DNA of 21,293 nt from Paramacrobiotus richtersi (GCA_034698045.1 JAQGAU010001124.1:1-21293), one strand, 5' to 3'. Positions 1-7,778 are shown, counted from the first letter of the stretch. Translations and numbers: made by a program. The notes: generated by a model not told the origin, from the sequence alone.

Positions 1-168
1 TGCCTGGTGTTTCTTGTCATCCTCCGTGTCGTCCGGCGGCATCAGCTGGCTTCCATCCACTATGCCCCAAACCCCTTTGCCGGTCAGGATGTGTTCCACC
101 TGCACTCTCCATCTGGAGTAGTTGCAGTTGTCGAGAATCGTCAGCTTCAGTTCCTTATACGTGGTCAT
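1..168 (-). CDS. Ty1/copia retrotransposon gag, N-terminal part (cut by window edge)
   Basis: Reading the minus strand from an ATG at 168-166 gives 56 codons without a stop up to the window edge. The protein begins MTTYKELKLTILDNCNYSRW and continues with a segment of the type WRVQVEHIL...KGVWGIVDG. This is the pattern of the N-terminal gag region of copia-type elements (DUF4219/UBN2-like): 'NYxxW' followed by 'ILxxKGxWxxVDG', then an acidic stretch. Gag would form the virus-like particle that packages the element RNA. The call is supported by the primer-binding site and LTR directly upstream on the same strand. No frameshift is seen in the visible part, so the element may be fairly young. The start was chosen as the first ATG after the LTR and leader. 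Domain identity is from pattern recognition; pol lies outside the window. Confidence 0.82.
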   Translation of the reverse strand, partial: MTTYKELKLTILDNCNYSRWRVQVEHILTGKGVWGIVDGSQLMPPDDTEDDKKHQA

Positions 169-193
169 TTTGGATTCCGTAATATCAGAGACA

Positions 194-209
194 ACTAGGT
201 CTCATAATC
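194..209 (-). other. Putative primer-binding site of the copia element
   Basis: Directly inside the LTR end, the minus strand reads GATTATGAGACCTAGT. It resembles the start of the primer-binding site of Drosophila copia, which pairs with an internal part of initiator Met-tRNA (GGTTATGGGCCCAG type). Its position next to the LTR terminus is the main support. The match to copia is from memory and imperfect. Confidence 0.5.
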
Positions 210-378
210 TGTTAGCTTTGGGAGTTTCTGCGTATTGCATTATATATGCAGGAAAACATGAGCGTGACAAACACTAATGAGTAACAGGCTCGACCTAACA
301 GGCTCGACCTTGGAGGTTGGCCGGTATGACAAACAGAGGCTGGGTACACATGACTAACACCAGTACTTAATTCTAACA
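210..378 (-). mobile_element. 5' LTR of the copia-type element (169 bp)
   Basis: The segment is bounded by a perfect 6-bp inverted repeat, TGTTAG at 210-215 and CTAACA at 373-378, the TG...CA ends expected of an LTR. On the minus strand it runs from TGTTAGAATTAAG to CCAAAGCTAACA and is followed by the primer-binding site and gag. A TATA-type promoter (TATATAAT on the minus strand, 239-246) lies about 30 bp before the inner end. A 14-bp unit is perfectly duplicated inside (282-295 and 296-309). The short LTR is usual for copia elements. The second LTR lies outside the window. The flank next to the outer end (379-383) reads CATCC and is the predicted target-site duplication. Confidence 0.75.
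237..249 (-). promoter_or_regulatory. TATA-type promoter inside the LTR
   Basis: The minus strand reads GCATATATAATGC within the LTR, upstream of its R/U5-like end. Position and sequence fit the transcription start region of a copia LTR. Function is inferred. Confidence 0.4.
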
Positions 379-384
379 CATCCG

Positions 385-600
385 GTAATTAGTCTCTGCG
401 TAACAAAATCTGTTGAAAATTAAATTTTAATCTGCTTAATAGATGCTAGTCGAAAATCGAGCCCCTTCATGCGGCAGAAACGCGTTTGCGTGGGCAATCG
501 TTGATATGAAATAAGAAATGAATCCCCACATGGTGGTAGTTCATTACATCTCTCGCTGTGCATGCACCCGACCCACGCACAGCTAGAAAATGTCAAGCAC
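385..600 (+). repeat. Dispersed hairpin repeat, copy A
   Basis: This is the first of three related segments (others at about 2300-2550 and 15935-16160). Shared landmarks in order: an 'aacaaaatctgttg' stretch, 'ttttaatytgcttaat', a 'gcg.ttttgcgt.ggcaatc' stretch, then an imperfect hairpin centred on AATCCCCACATGGTGG, and finally CTCTCGCTGTG. Copy A is the most altered; its outer arms (GATATG near 503 and ACATCTC near 546) only partly pair. The copia LTR abuts its left side. Confidence 0.6.
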
Positions 601-1680
601 GTATTTTGCGCTTTCAGATTTTGCTGGCGTTGCGCCTGAATGGAAACAAGTACACCTTTACAGCAAACTGAATCTGTTAGAGAAGCGAGTACGTTATCTG
701 CAGTACAGCATTATTACCCATGGTACAGCAACAAACATAAGTCCAGCCTCATCAAAAAGTATTATCTTCGGCTGCATCAGGGTTTCTGCAGTTATATCTT
801 CTACATGATTAACGCAAATTCCATTAGGTACGCAAAAATACAGTAATCAAGTAAATAAACCGAGTTGGTCCAAATAAGTAAAATATGCTCGTACTTCAAG
901 TATGTAAGTGAGCTCAAGCAAATAAACAAACAAAAAACAGGGTGATTATGTGCCGTAAACAAAGTAAATTAAATGAAACATGTAGACAGCAATTAAAACT
1001 CGGTAAGTGCATCCGCTGTTGGCGGTGACCGAAGCGAAGAAAGTACGTAAGGAACTATGGAACTATCCGTAACAGTTAAGAGGCAGCCGGCCGGCACCCG
1101 CCCAAACGGTTCCAGCATAGGAACATTAAGCCGGTCGTCACGATAAATGCTAGTACGAGAAATAGCAAATTTCTGGGGTTTTCTCAAATAAAATGTGGAC
1201 TGCATCCCAGAAGTGCCAATAGCTTTCAACAGGAATGCGACGGAACCCGAATGCGCTATACATTACGTTAATCTATAATATTTTCTTTCCACGTCATGCG
1301 GAACGAAACTGAAACATTTTTTAACATTCGAATAGTTATCACTCCAATTATTCCATCAAGCTGATGGAGTAGACGAAACGATAGCATAGCTATTCGAGAG
1401 GTGACACCAACACCGTTAAACAAAGAAGTAGCTGGCATTCTGTAAGTGGAAATTGCAATGTGGACGATCCGAACAACATGATTATTACGTAGCAGTTCAG
1501 TTTTTTCCAGTGTTCTGCAGCGCATCGCGGACATGGAGCGTTGAAATGATAAATCATCGCACTCGGTAAAAAAACGATACTTATATGAACTATAGACCGT
1601 TTTTTGCAGGGTGCGAGCAGAGTGTCAAATGTTCCATAATACATATGTGTCTGTTGCCACTTGCTGTTGCCAAGTTGGGG
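601..1680. other. Intergenic stretch, no supported gene
   Basis: Only short, unconvincing open frames occur on both strands (under 120 codons, none with a recognisable domain). A small hairpin CCATC-aagct-GATGG lies at 1353-1367. The minus strand at 993-1229 has a 78-codon open frame that I do not recognise. Confidence 0.4.
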
Positions 1681-1750
1681 CGCACCTGTGTATTTAAAAC
1701 TTGGTTTGCGAGGAAAACTTGGTTTGCGAGGGCGAAATGGCACAGGTGCG
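1681..1750. repeat. 10-bp perfect inverted repeat enclosing an 18-bp tandem duplication
   Basis: CGCACCTGTG at 1681-1690 is the exact reverse complement of CACAGGTGCG at 1741-1750. Between them an 18-bp unit (AAAACTTGGTTTGCGAGG) is present twice without mismatch, at 1696-1713 and 1714-1731. The structure could be a short foldback or the trace of a small inverted-repeat element. No function is visible. Confidence 0.7.
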
Positions 1751-2299
1751 ATAGCCTGAAGTTAATGAAACCATACACTAAAACAAAAACTAGCACACAG
1801 GTATTAGTGACGTAAATAGTTACACGGCAGGTGAGCCTGGCAATACTTGCAGAAAAGCATACGTATATATACGGACTTATAAATTAATGACACTCACCAG
1901 ATAATGACAGATAAATACAGCAAAATGGCTGGAATCATCCAGCTTTGAATGCCGGAAGTCGACCTCTAAGGCTCTAGAATTCCCATCGTTGACAATTTCT
2001 CCAGCGTCCTAGCAGCTGCAAGGAACAGCGTCCTACGAGCTCGCAAAGATACATCGTTTGAAGTATCGCTGCGAAATCGTAGGTCGATGCGGGCAGAGCG
2101 TCGCATATTCCATATTGGCCTTCAAAATTGGACGTTACTCTAATACGTACCAGGACGGTTTCGTGTCCTACATGCAGGAAACCTTGAAATGCTGACGATG
2201 GAGGGAACAAGACACCACGGCTGATCACGCACATTGTAAAATTTGATAATATTCAAGTTCTAGAATAAGACCACACTGAACAGGCGACGCATGTTTAAG
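1751..2299. other. Intergenic stretch with faint similarity to 15541-15680
   Basis: The sequence just after the inverted repeat (from about 1741, 'cacaggtgcgatagcctgaa') resembles that at about 15541 ('cacagatgcgaaggcctgaa'). Both are followed by similar short A-rich motifs ('aatgaaac', 'acaaaaact'). The two copies of the dispersed hairpin repeat downstream of these points may therefore be ends of a longer duplicated segment. The 10-bp word CAGCGTCCTA occurs twice near 1992-2030. No gene is supported here. Confidence 0.35.
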
Positions 2300-2550
2300 C
2301 GAGATGATCCGAAGGACCCTGCTTTTATCCAGAAATCACTCGCTATGTAACAGAATCTGACGCTGTTGGCATGAAGTTTTAATTTGCTTAATAGATATTT
2401 TTCACAAATCCAGTCAGTTGAAGCGGAAAATTGCTCTTACGTGAGCAATCATTAATCATGAGATATGGAATCAATCCCCACACGGTGGGATTCACATATC
2501 TCGCTATGTGTGCCGCACCACGCACGGCAAGAAAATATCAGGTAATCGAT
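2300..2550 (+). repeat. Dispersed hairpin repeat, copy B
   Basis: This is the best-kept hairpin of the family. Outer arms GAGATATG (2460-2467) and CATATCTC (2495-2502) are perfect reverse complements, and the inner part AATCCCCAC-acg-GTGGGATT pairs with one bulged C. Upstream it shares 'gatgatccga', 'aacaraatctg' and 'ttttaatttgcttaatagata' with copies A and/or C. It does not look coding, and no flanking target duplication was found by eye. Confidence 0.65.
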
Positions 2551-2739
2551 TTCTATGTCTAACACTGTAGTTGTTGTAATCTACCCGTGGCTTTCCACAT
2601 GTACAGGAACTGTTCTCTGCATCCACCAGCTAATTCTGCCATTATAAAGAAATCGTAGTACATCGGCTCCAGCCAGTGTGTGTGCGACAATGATGTACTT
2701 GCTAAATGCTACGGAGTACGTCCAAATATGTATACAGGA

Positions 2740-2780
2740 TTTTGGGAAAGGTGATAGGGGTGTTTTTGGGAAAGGTGATA
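2740..2780. repeat. 17-bp direct repeat (two units, 24-bp period)
   Basis: TTTTGGGAAAGGTGATA occurs exactly at 2740-2756 and 2764-2780. This is a simple local duplication in the gene-free stretch before the Ig-like array. Confidence 0.75.
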
Positions 2781-2799
2781 ACATGGTTAAGGGAGGTGC

Positions 2800-3372
2800 G
2801 GATTAACGGCCGGTGGATTATTTAGCTTTGGTCAGCATTCAGCAAGAGGACAAATGAGGTGCATGCTGTTTTGTGAAAACGAAATCAAAAACTGACTACA
2901 TCTGCAGCTGCAAATGTCAGACTTTTGGAACAGAAATTTGCACTTTGCTAATAAAGATAACAACTAGTTATTAGAAACAAAAAGCGGACCGATACAAACG
3001 AAACATTTACAGGATTTTACCAGCTGCAGAACATCATACCTGGTAACGCGTATTGTAAAGCAGACGTTCTTGAGTCTTATTCTGCTCGAGAACTTGCTTC
3101 GCCCGGTACGTCGTAATAAGAAACTCGAAAACTAGAACGATAACCACTTGTTTCTATGGTCCGCACTACACAAATCATGATATAATTTCATGCAAAGTCT
3201 TCCACGGTCCATGCACGAGAAAACGTCCGTATTACTGTTTTATTCAACACGGTTCCCCCATGAAGTATAAACCACCAGAATCGTCATATTATACAAGCTT
3301 AAGATCATCTTTGTGTGTCGTTCGAACCCACACCACATGCACAATATAGTAGTGAATTTGTAGACTGAACTG
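2800..3372. other. Upstream flank of Ig-like gene 1, containing array block Z (about 3076-3226)
   Basis: No gene is supported. About 3076-3226 is a block found again upstream of gene 2 (about 5847-6010) and gene 3 (about 11579-11730). Landmarks are 'cgagaac.tgctt..cccggt', 'ttctatggtc', 'aatttcatgc' and 'ccatgcacgagaaaa'. It is therefore part of the original duplication unit. A function such as a distal promoter or a decayed element is not visible. Confidence 0.5.
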
Positions 3373-3398
3373 CCGTTGCTAGGTAAACTTGATCACTA
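3373..3398 (+). promoter_or_regulatory. Conserved upstream element of Ig-like gene 1
   Basis: CCGTTGCTAGGTAAACTTGA-type sequence is present about 220 bp before the start codon. Related words occur before gene 2 (7753) and gene 3 (12002), with the core CCGTTGCTAAGTAAACGTGA. Its retention while nearby DNA diverged suggests a promoter or 5' UTR role, which is inference. Confidence 0.4.
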
Positions 3399-3591
3399 TG
3401 CTGATGCATGCATTCCCTGCAATATCGTAGCAAGAACTGTCAGGCAAGCTGAATGTACTGTGTACTTGTTCACTCGCAAAACTCCAGTTCATAATATTGT
3501 GCAGTGGGCATATTTGTGTTATGACAGAAATCTCCAAGAGTCGTCTTCATCGTCGAAAACCGCTGTTGTTAAATCGACGAAATGCAAGACC

Positions 3592-4784
3592 ATGTTTTCC
3601 ATTCTCCCGTACTGCATCGTGATTTCTTCGTTGTTTTGCATATCCGAACTGTGTAGTCCTGTGTCTCAAGGGAATAATAAAATTCTAGGTACGTCAATAA
3701 TTAGAATGTAACATAAGTCACTTGGTTTAATTCTGACCGTGTTGAAGCGCTACGCAAAGCGTTAGCAACCGCCGAGGAAAGTGTCGTCGAAGGAAAGATC
3801 AGCTTGAACTTGGACCTAACACCACTGCCGCTTGCCGGGGGCGCGCCAATCTGCAACGAGCCAGCGCAGCTTTTAACGTTGATCAGAGCAAGACTTGGAC
3901 AAACGGCATCGTTCAGTTGCCCGTTAGACCATTGCCTGTGTCATACAACAACATGTCAGGATTTGGATGCAGTGTTGTGGAGATACAGGGGCTGTCCTGT
4001 ACATCACGTGATGTGTAGAGGATATCCTATGCCATTCGTGCACAACCAAACCCAAATGTTCAACAATGCTTACATCTTTATTCACAACGTAACCTTCGAG
4101 ACCGTGGGGAGCGTGTACTGCTACTGTCGGCGAAGGAATGATACGCGTGGTCAATGCATAAATCAGGCGTATACGCTGATGTAAGTGCAATGAACATAAT
4201 ATAGTGCTGTATGTGTCACGTTTTAACGTTTGTGAAGGGACATTGTCGAGATGCCGACCACACCTGGTGAGTCCAAGCCACCACTGACCACGCATGTATG
4301 GTGTGGCCAGCTGTGGTTGAGGATCTCGCTGCTCTTATGGTGATAATGTTGGACCCTGCATTTTTATACCAGGAATACAGGAGGTGATAACGTATGCTAA
4401 CGCCACATATTTCTTAGGCCCCTTTTAACCCCAGCTGATGTGTTCGAGACCCCGGTCTTGAATGTGATCCGCCCAGCAGGGACGAATGTGACCCTGCTTT
4501 CCAAGCTACGCATCCGGATGACGGAGTACACAGCCCTCCGCTACATCGTCCGCTACAATCGTCACATTGTCTGGGCTCCAGAATCGCATCCTTTGCACGC
4601 TTTGACAGAATCCATTCTCCCGCACGGTACAGATTTTGCGTTTCACGATGATCATTTCAGCTTGACAGTCCCATACATGCCGAAATCCTTCAGTGGCCAG
4701 TATGAAGTGTGGGTGCGGCCGTACATTCTGCCGGACGAGTTTGTTGTGCAGACCATTAATCTGATGCTAACCTTGATAGCCTGA
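3592..4784 (+). CDS. Secreted two-domain Ig-like protein, array gene 1 (three exons)
   Basis: The model joins exons 3592-3688, 3748-4180 and 4418-4784 (897 nt, 298 residues). Introns begin gtacgt and gtaagt and end gaag and cttag, with phases 1 and 2 as in genes 2 and 3. The protein has a hydrophobic signal peptide (residues 1 to about 22), then an Ig V-like domain: C90, W110 in 'VLWRYRG', and 'TFETVGSVYCYC' as the F strand with C157. Ten cysteines lie between the mature start and residue 169. Exon 3 encodes a second Ig-like fold without cysteine ('TNVTLLSKL', 'YIVRYNRHIVW', 'SLTVPYMPKSFSGQYEVWV'). There is no membrane segment, so secretion is inferred. Sequons are at HNQT, HNVT, RNDT and TNVT. 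Odd features are a 59-nt first intron with an AAG acceptor and a stop codon disrupted by an insertion, adding Leu-Ile-Ala. The ATG at 3582 is out of frame. No named family recognised. Confidence 0.85.
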
Positions 4785-5219
4785 TACACGGCCTATGTGG
4801 AAATACCCTCGCGAAACCCGCAATATGATGTTAGACTTTAATTGCAGAATGATCTTGCATCGTTCCCCCAAAGACCTCGTTAACCATGTTGTAACAATCA
4901 TTATATACTCAGCAGAAAAGCACGATCAACTGTTAGCTAAACTACAGACAAGGCGTAACAGTTCCTTCCATCTCACAACGCTTATCAGCTTGTGAACAGC
5001 GCATTCCTGCTAGAACATTGTCACACTTCTCAGACATGAACTATACTATCATAAGCGTGATGCATTAGGCGTAAGCGAACGCATATCAGTTAGCACGATG
5101 TGTTATGATGTAGCCGGATAGCAGCTGGCACACTTGTCCAGTTGCCGCGGGGACTTGCACAGCAGCCGGCGCATGTGGTGACTGCAGCCAGCGCATGCGC
5201 TCGTGTTGGTCACGCTCAC
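4774..5219. mobile_element. 446-bp insertion in the stop codon of Ig-like gene 1
   Basis: Genes 2 and 3 end ...CTAACCTAA followed by a conserved 3' flank. In gene 1 this string is split: AACCT at 4769-4773 is followed by 446 unrelated bases, then AACCT recurs at 5220-5224 and the expected flank 'aagctgctaa' resumes. The 5-bp duplication marks a target-site duplication. The ends (TGATAGCCTGATACACGG, and the reverse complement of the right end, GTGAGCGTGACCAACACG) are only weakly alike. The insert holds a 66-codon open frame (4795-4995) without recognisable features, so it looks like a non-autonomous element. Confidence 0.7.
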
Positions 5220-5440
5220 AACCTAAGCTGCTAACCAGTAACGCCATGATATGGTTCTTACACTATGCACCAGAACTGTGCCCTGCCAGATTCTTGTTCT
5301 TGGGTAACGCTGCTCTGCATGCTTTTGCGTGTTTATATTCCTGACCGTGCGCTTTGGTCTGTGCCGCTGAATTTGAACGGTATTAAGGTTTATTCGGCAA
5401 CAGCCAAGAAACAATGTCGGCACTAAAAAAATTCCAAATC
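5220..5440. other. 3' flank of Ig-like gene 1, displaced by the insertion
   Basis: From 5220 the sequence 'aacctaagctgctaa' and the following 150 bases match the DNA directly after genes 2 (from 10143) and 3 (from 14159), including 'tcttgttcttg', 'ctgcatgcttttgcgt' and 'tatattc'. This is the original 3' UTR or flank. No consensus polyadenylation hexamer is clearly placed. Confidence 0.6.
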
Positions 5441-5739
5441 AAAGAAAAAGTGATTGGCAGTAAAGTGGCCGGAATGCAGTTACTGTGTCGAGCAGGCTGC
5501 CTGTGTGGATAAGGTGGACCTTCAGTTGATATACCTGAGATGCACTAGACCTGATCATGGGACATGGAACCAGAAAACACAAAGAAAGCTTTGTGAAGAT
5601 AAAAATTTGTAGAAACCCAGTAGCAGTGGACACCATACTGACCGAAGCTATCTCAACATATCATGCGCAATTATAGCTCAACTAACTCAACCTGTCGTAT
5701 TTATTAAAAGCAAGAAGATGATAGTGAATGAAAGAATCA
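5441..5739. other. Intergenic stretch, nothing recognised
   Basis: No supported gene. A short minus-strand open frame (5439-5636) has no recognisable features and is probably chance. Confidence 0.4.
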
Positions 5740-5782
5740 CAGGGTTTACAGGGGTTACAGGGTTTACAGTCAGGGTTTACAG
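5740..5782. repeat. Short tandem repeat of a GGGTTTACA unit
   Basis: The words CAGGGTTTACAGG, GGTTACAGGGTTTACAGT and CAGGGTTTACAGC follow one another. The corresponding place upstream of gene 1 (about 3008) has a single 'acatttacaggattttac', so the repeat probably arose by local expansion in this unit. Confidence 0.6.
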
Positions 5783-5846
5783 CTGAAGGAAAATGCGGAT
5801 CACGTAACATGGTTAATCCGTCTTGTGAAGTTCACCAAGTTTGCGG

Positions 5847-6010
5847 CTTATTCTGGTCGAGAACGTGCTTAACCCGGTCGTACTGTGAAACTCCGCACTG
5901 AATTCGGAGTGAGACGCAGCAGTTGCGATAGACATGTCTTTCTATGGTCTACGCTGGAAAGCCTGGTTTAATTTCATGCGTTTGTATTCCACGGTGCATG
6001 CGAGAAAAAG
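5847..6010. repeat. Array block Z, copy upstream of gene 2
   Basis: It matches 3076-3226 and 11579-11730 ('ggtcgagaacgtgcttaacccggtcgtact', split as in the other copies, then 'ttctatggtct', 'aatttcatgc', 'cacggtgcatgc'). Here the block is about 1.9 kb from the gene, against about 0.4 kb at gene 1 and 0.85 kb at gene 3, showing that DNA was inserted between them. Confidence 0.6.
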
Positions 6011-6080
6011 TCAATATCTAGAATTTAGATCTATAATGCGCGCGGCCGCCACATAACATCAAAATGTGACTAACCAGAAT

Positions 6081-6116
6081 CAATGTCATATTCGGAAAAC
6101 CAATGTCATATTCGGA
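6081..6116. repeat. 16-bp direct repeat
   Basis: CAATGTCATATTCGGA occurs at 6081-6096 and again at 6101-6116. It sits at the left end of the extra DNA upstream of gene 2. Confidence 0.7.
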
Positions 6117-6312
6117 TTGTTTGTTGTTTATTACGGAGCAGACAAACCCAATGGCACTATCAGTCTGGTCACAAAAAGAGCAACAGATCATTCAACAAAA
6201 GATTCAACACGATAAAAGGTTTTCAGACTTAACCACAGAGAGAAATGTATTCAAAGAGCCACATTCCAAAATATTTTTGGTATTTTTCATAATATTTGTA
6301 AACAGTTTGTAA
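6115..6312 (+). repeat. Repeat block Y, copy 1 (open reading frame kept)
   Basis: About 190 bases match 10628-10824, including about 72 bases without gaps. The same frame is open in both and gives related peptides ('KRFSDLTTERNVFKEP' and 'RRFSDSDKERKVFRKP'). It is either a decayed element with a coding past or chance openness in AT-rich DNA. No domain is recognised. The strand is given by the shared open frame. Confidence 0.5.
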
Positions 6313-6670
6313 ACATTCCGCACAGTCATAAACAAACTGTGTCACATGACATTTTATTTCGAACATTTTCATTCGGCGTTGAACGCCCGATTGAAGTAAT
6401 TTAGCAGATTGAAATTCAAGGCCACCTTGAAAGTCGCTATACTTTGAAGATACGGTTGCTGAGAAAATGAAGGTACAAACTAATATAAACAACTGACCAA
6501 AAAAACATGAGCTGAACAATTAAGTTTTAGAAAGCGAAGGCAAGAAAAGGTTTGCGCTTTGGAATTTTTTTGCAGTACAAAGAAGAAAGCGGTTAAAGAA
6601 ACTGAGAATGCGCAGCGAACTATCGGCTACGAAAACAAATATTACGAACACAATTAATATAAGGCGACCG
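6313..6670. other. Intergenic stretch, nothing recognised
   Basis: AT-rich sequence. A 96-codon minus-strand open frame (6229-6519) shows no recognisable motif and overlaps repeat block Y. Confidence 0.4.
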
Positions 6671-6675
6671 CCATG

Positions 6676-6742
6676 CGCCCCGACAGTCGGGGCGTAAAAA
6701 GTAACGTCTCTGTACTTTTACGTTTTTACGTATTTTTACGGA
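6676..6742. repeat. Perfect 9-bp hairpin followed by TTTTACG triplication
   Basis: CGCCCCGAC (6676-6684), a single A, then GTCGGGGCG (6686-6694) forms a perfect GC-rich palindrome. About 20 bases later TTTTACG occurs three times in tandem (6714-6741). The pair looks like the terminus of a small mobile element or a nuclease-prone site, but no partner end was identified. Confidence 0.6.
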
Positions 6743-6889
6743 CTCCTCAGGTTTGTTGCTTTGAATTTGCATCGATGCCTTGACGTTTTATTGGTCTGTA
6801 ACGCTCGCGCGCATTTCCGACGATGTGTAAATTAAATAAGTCTTGTCGAACTCGACATTCCAGTTTCAATCGTAACGATTCCGCTTGGT

Positions 6890-7147
6890 CTAAAGTGTAA
6901 ATGCCGCGCGAGAATTGGTTTCCCTTCTTAAGCTCCTGTCGGACGTGTCACGTATTGGACGACCGTATATCCGGGTTGACATCTCAGTATCCAACATAGA
7001 TTCAGTGAACGTCACTGACATGTCCAGATATTCTTTCACTAAAGCGCATACCACGGACTCCACTTTCGCGTCAGTGTTGGCGCCAAACGGAGAAAGCGCT
7101 TGAATATCGGACTCGTGTATGGCCCAACCAGCTGCTCTTTTGACCAA
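6890..7147 (-). pseudogene. Unidentified coding-like remnant, possibly retroelement ORF1
   Basis: The minus strand is open for 85 codons from 7147, and the same frame continues upstream beyond a single TGA (near 7187) with 'GLKCFSCGEHSD', a partial CysCys pair. The peptide includes 'VVCALVKEYLDMSVTFTE' and 'STRIYGRPIRDTS'. This loosely recalls the region of LINE ORF1 proteins with 'L...v.e.DI...hRiG...RP'. That resemblance is weak and may be misleading. The segment lies inside DNA present only in the gene 2 repeat unit, which fits an inserted element. Confidence 0.3.
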
Positions 7148-7333
7148 CCGATTGCGACCGCCTAACTTTGCCGGGTTTTTGTCTGCCGATCAACCCGAGC
7201 GATCGTCTGTGGCAACCCACAGCGACAAGTTCCGAAGATCTGAATGTTCACCGCATGAAAAGCATTTCAACCCAGATTCCCCTAGCGACACAATATAAAG
7301 ATCATCCTGGCACATTTGTCGGAGATCATTAAA

Positions 7334-7540
7334 TAATCGGTTCCATCCGGGCACTGTTCCTGGACCCCAGTGATAACCAGTTTCATCCGTGTGCTGTTGC
7401 CGAGTGACGTCAAATTATCAGTTTATCTAAACGGACGCGGTCAAATGAAATTTTATGAACAGGCGCAGGAAGTGTCCTGGTAAAACTGATTATCAGTTGG
7501 TGGTACTGGACAAGTGTCCGGATGAAACCGATTACCAACT
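7334..7540. repeat. Cluster of related 30-bp units in inverted arrangement
   Basis: Two units point right (7334-7364 'taatcggttccatccgggca...', 7371-7403 'gataaccagtttcatccgtg...'). Two point left (7462-7496 and 7505-7540, whose reverse complements begin 'ctgataatcagttttacc' and 'cagttggtaatcggtttc'). A shorter right-pointing unit lies between them (about 7416-7438, 'ttatcagtttatctaaacgg'). The shared core is about GATAATCAGTTTCATCCGG. The arrangement is a large imperfect foldback with repeated arms, and it ends the extra DNA upstream of gene 2. Confidence 0.65.
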
Positions 7541-7752
7541 GAATACTAGGTTTTGTGAATCGATTTCGAATATGGATCTGAAGAAACCCTGAGCCGGCAG
7601 CCGAAGGTGTTTCTTGTACATGTCACATTGCCGGTTTTTTCAACCAGGTTTCAGTGAAGCTTCAGAATTGTCAAACACAAGGAACGACAGCCATAATCTT
7701 GGTTGATGGCTCGAATCCACAGTACAAGATAGTGAATTCGTGGACTGAAATA

Positions 7753-7778
7753 CCGTTGCTAAGTAAACGTGATAACTC
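7753..7778 (+). promoter_or_regulatory. Conserved upstream element of Ig-like gene 2
   Basis: CCGTTGCTAAGTAAACGTGA followed by TAACTC lies 192 bp before the start codon and is shared with genes 1 and 3. A wider stretch around it ('acgacagccataatcttg' at 7683) is also found before gene 3 (11940). Confidence 0.4.

Noticed and set aside
1390-1743. 117-codon minus-strand open frame containing a repeated 'KPSF' motif
   Set aside because: The repeat is only the 18-bp tandem duplication read in frame. There is no domain, and the frame spans the inverted repeat.
3319-3329. tRNA B-box-like word GTTCGAACCC
   Set aside because: A partial T-arm can be drawn, but there is no acceptor stem, anticodon arm or A box at the proper distance.
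3376-3591. N-terminal extension of gene 1 by the open frame running into ATG 3592
   Set aside because: The frame has no upstream ATG start that fits a signal peptide, and the aligned regions before genes 2 and 3 contain stops. It is best seen as 5' UTR.
3924-4295. 123-codon minus-strand open frame over exon 2 of gene 1, with a similar one at 13144-13491 over gene 3
   Set aside because: They are antisense shadows of conserved exons. The resemblance between them follows from sense-strand conservation; gene 2 lacks a comparable frame, and no motif is present.
5740-5782. GGGTTTACA repeats as telomere-like or CRISPR-like sequence
   Set aside because: The units are irregular, few and do not match a telomere hexamer. 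There are no spacers of fixed length, and the context is eukaryotic.
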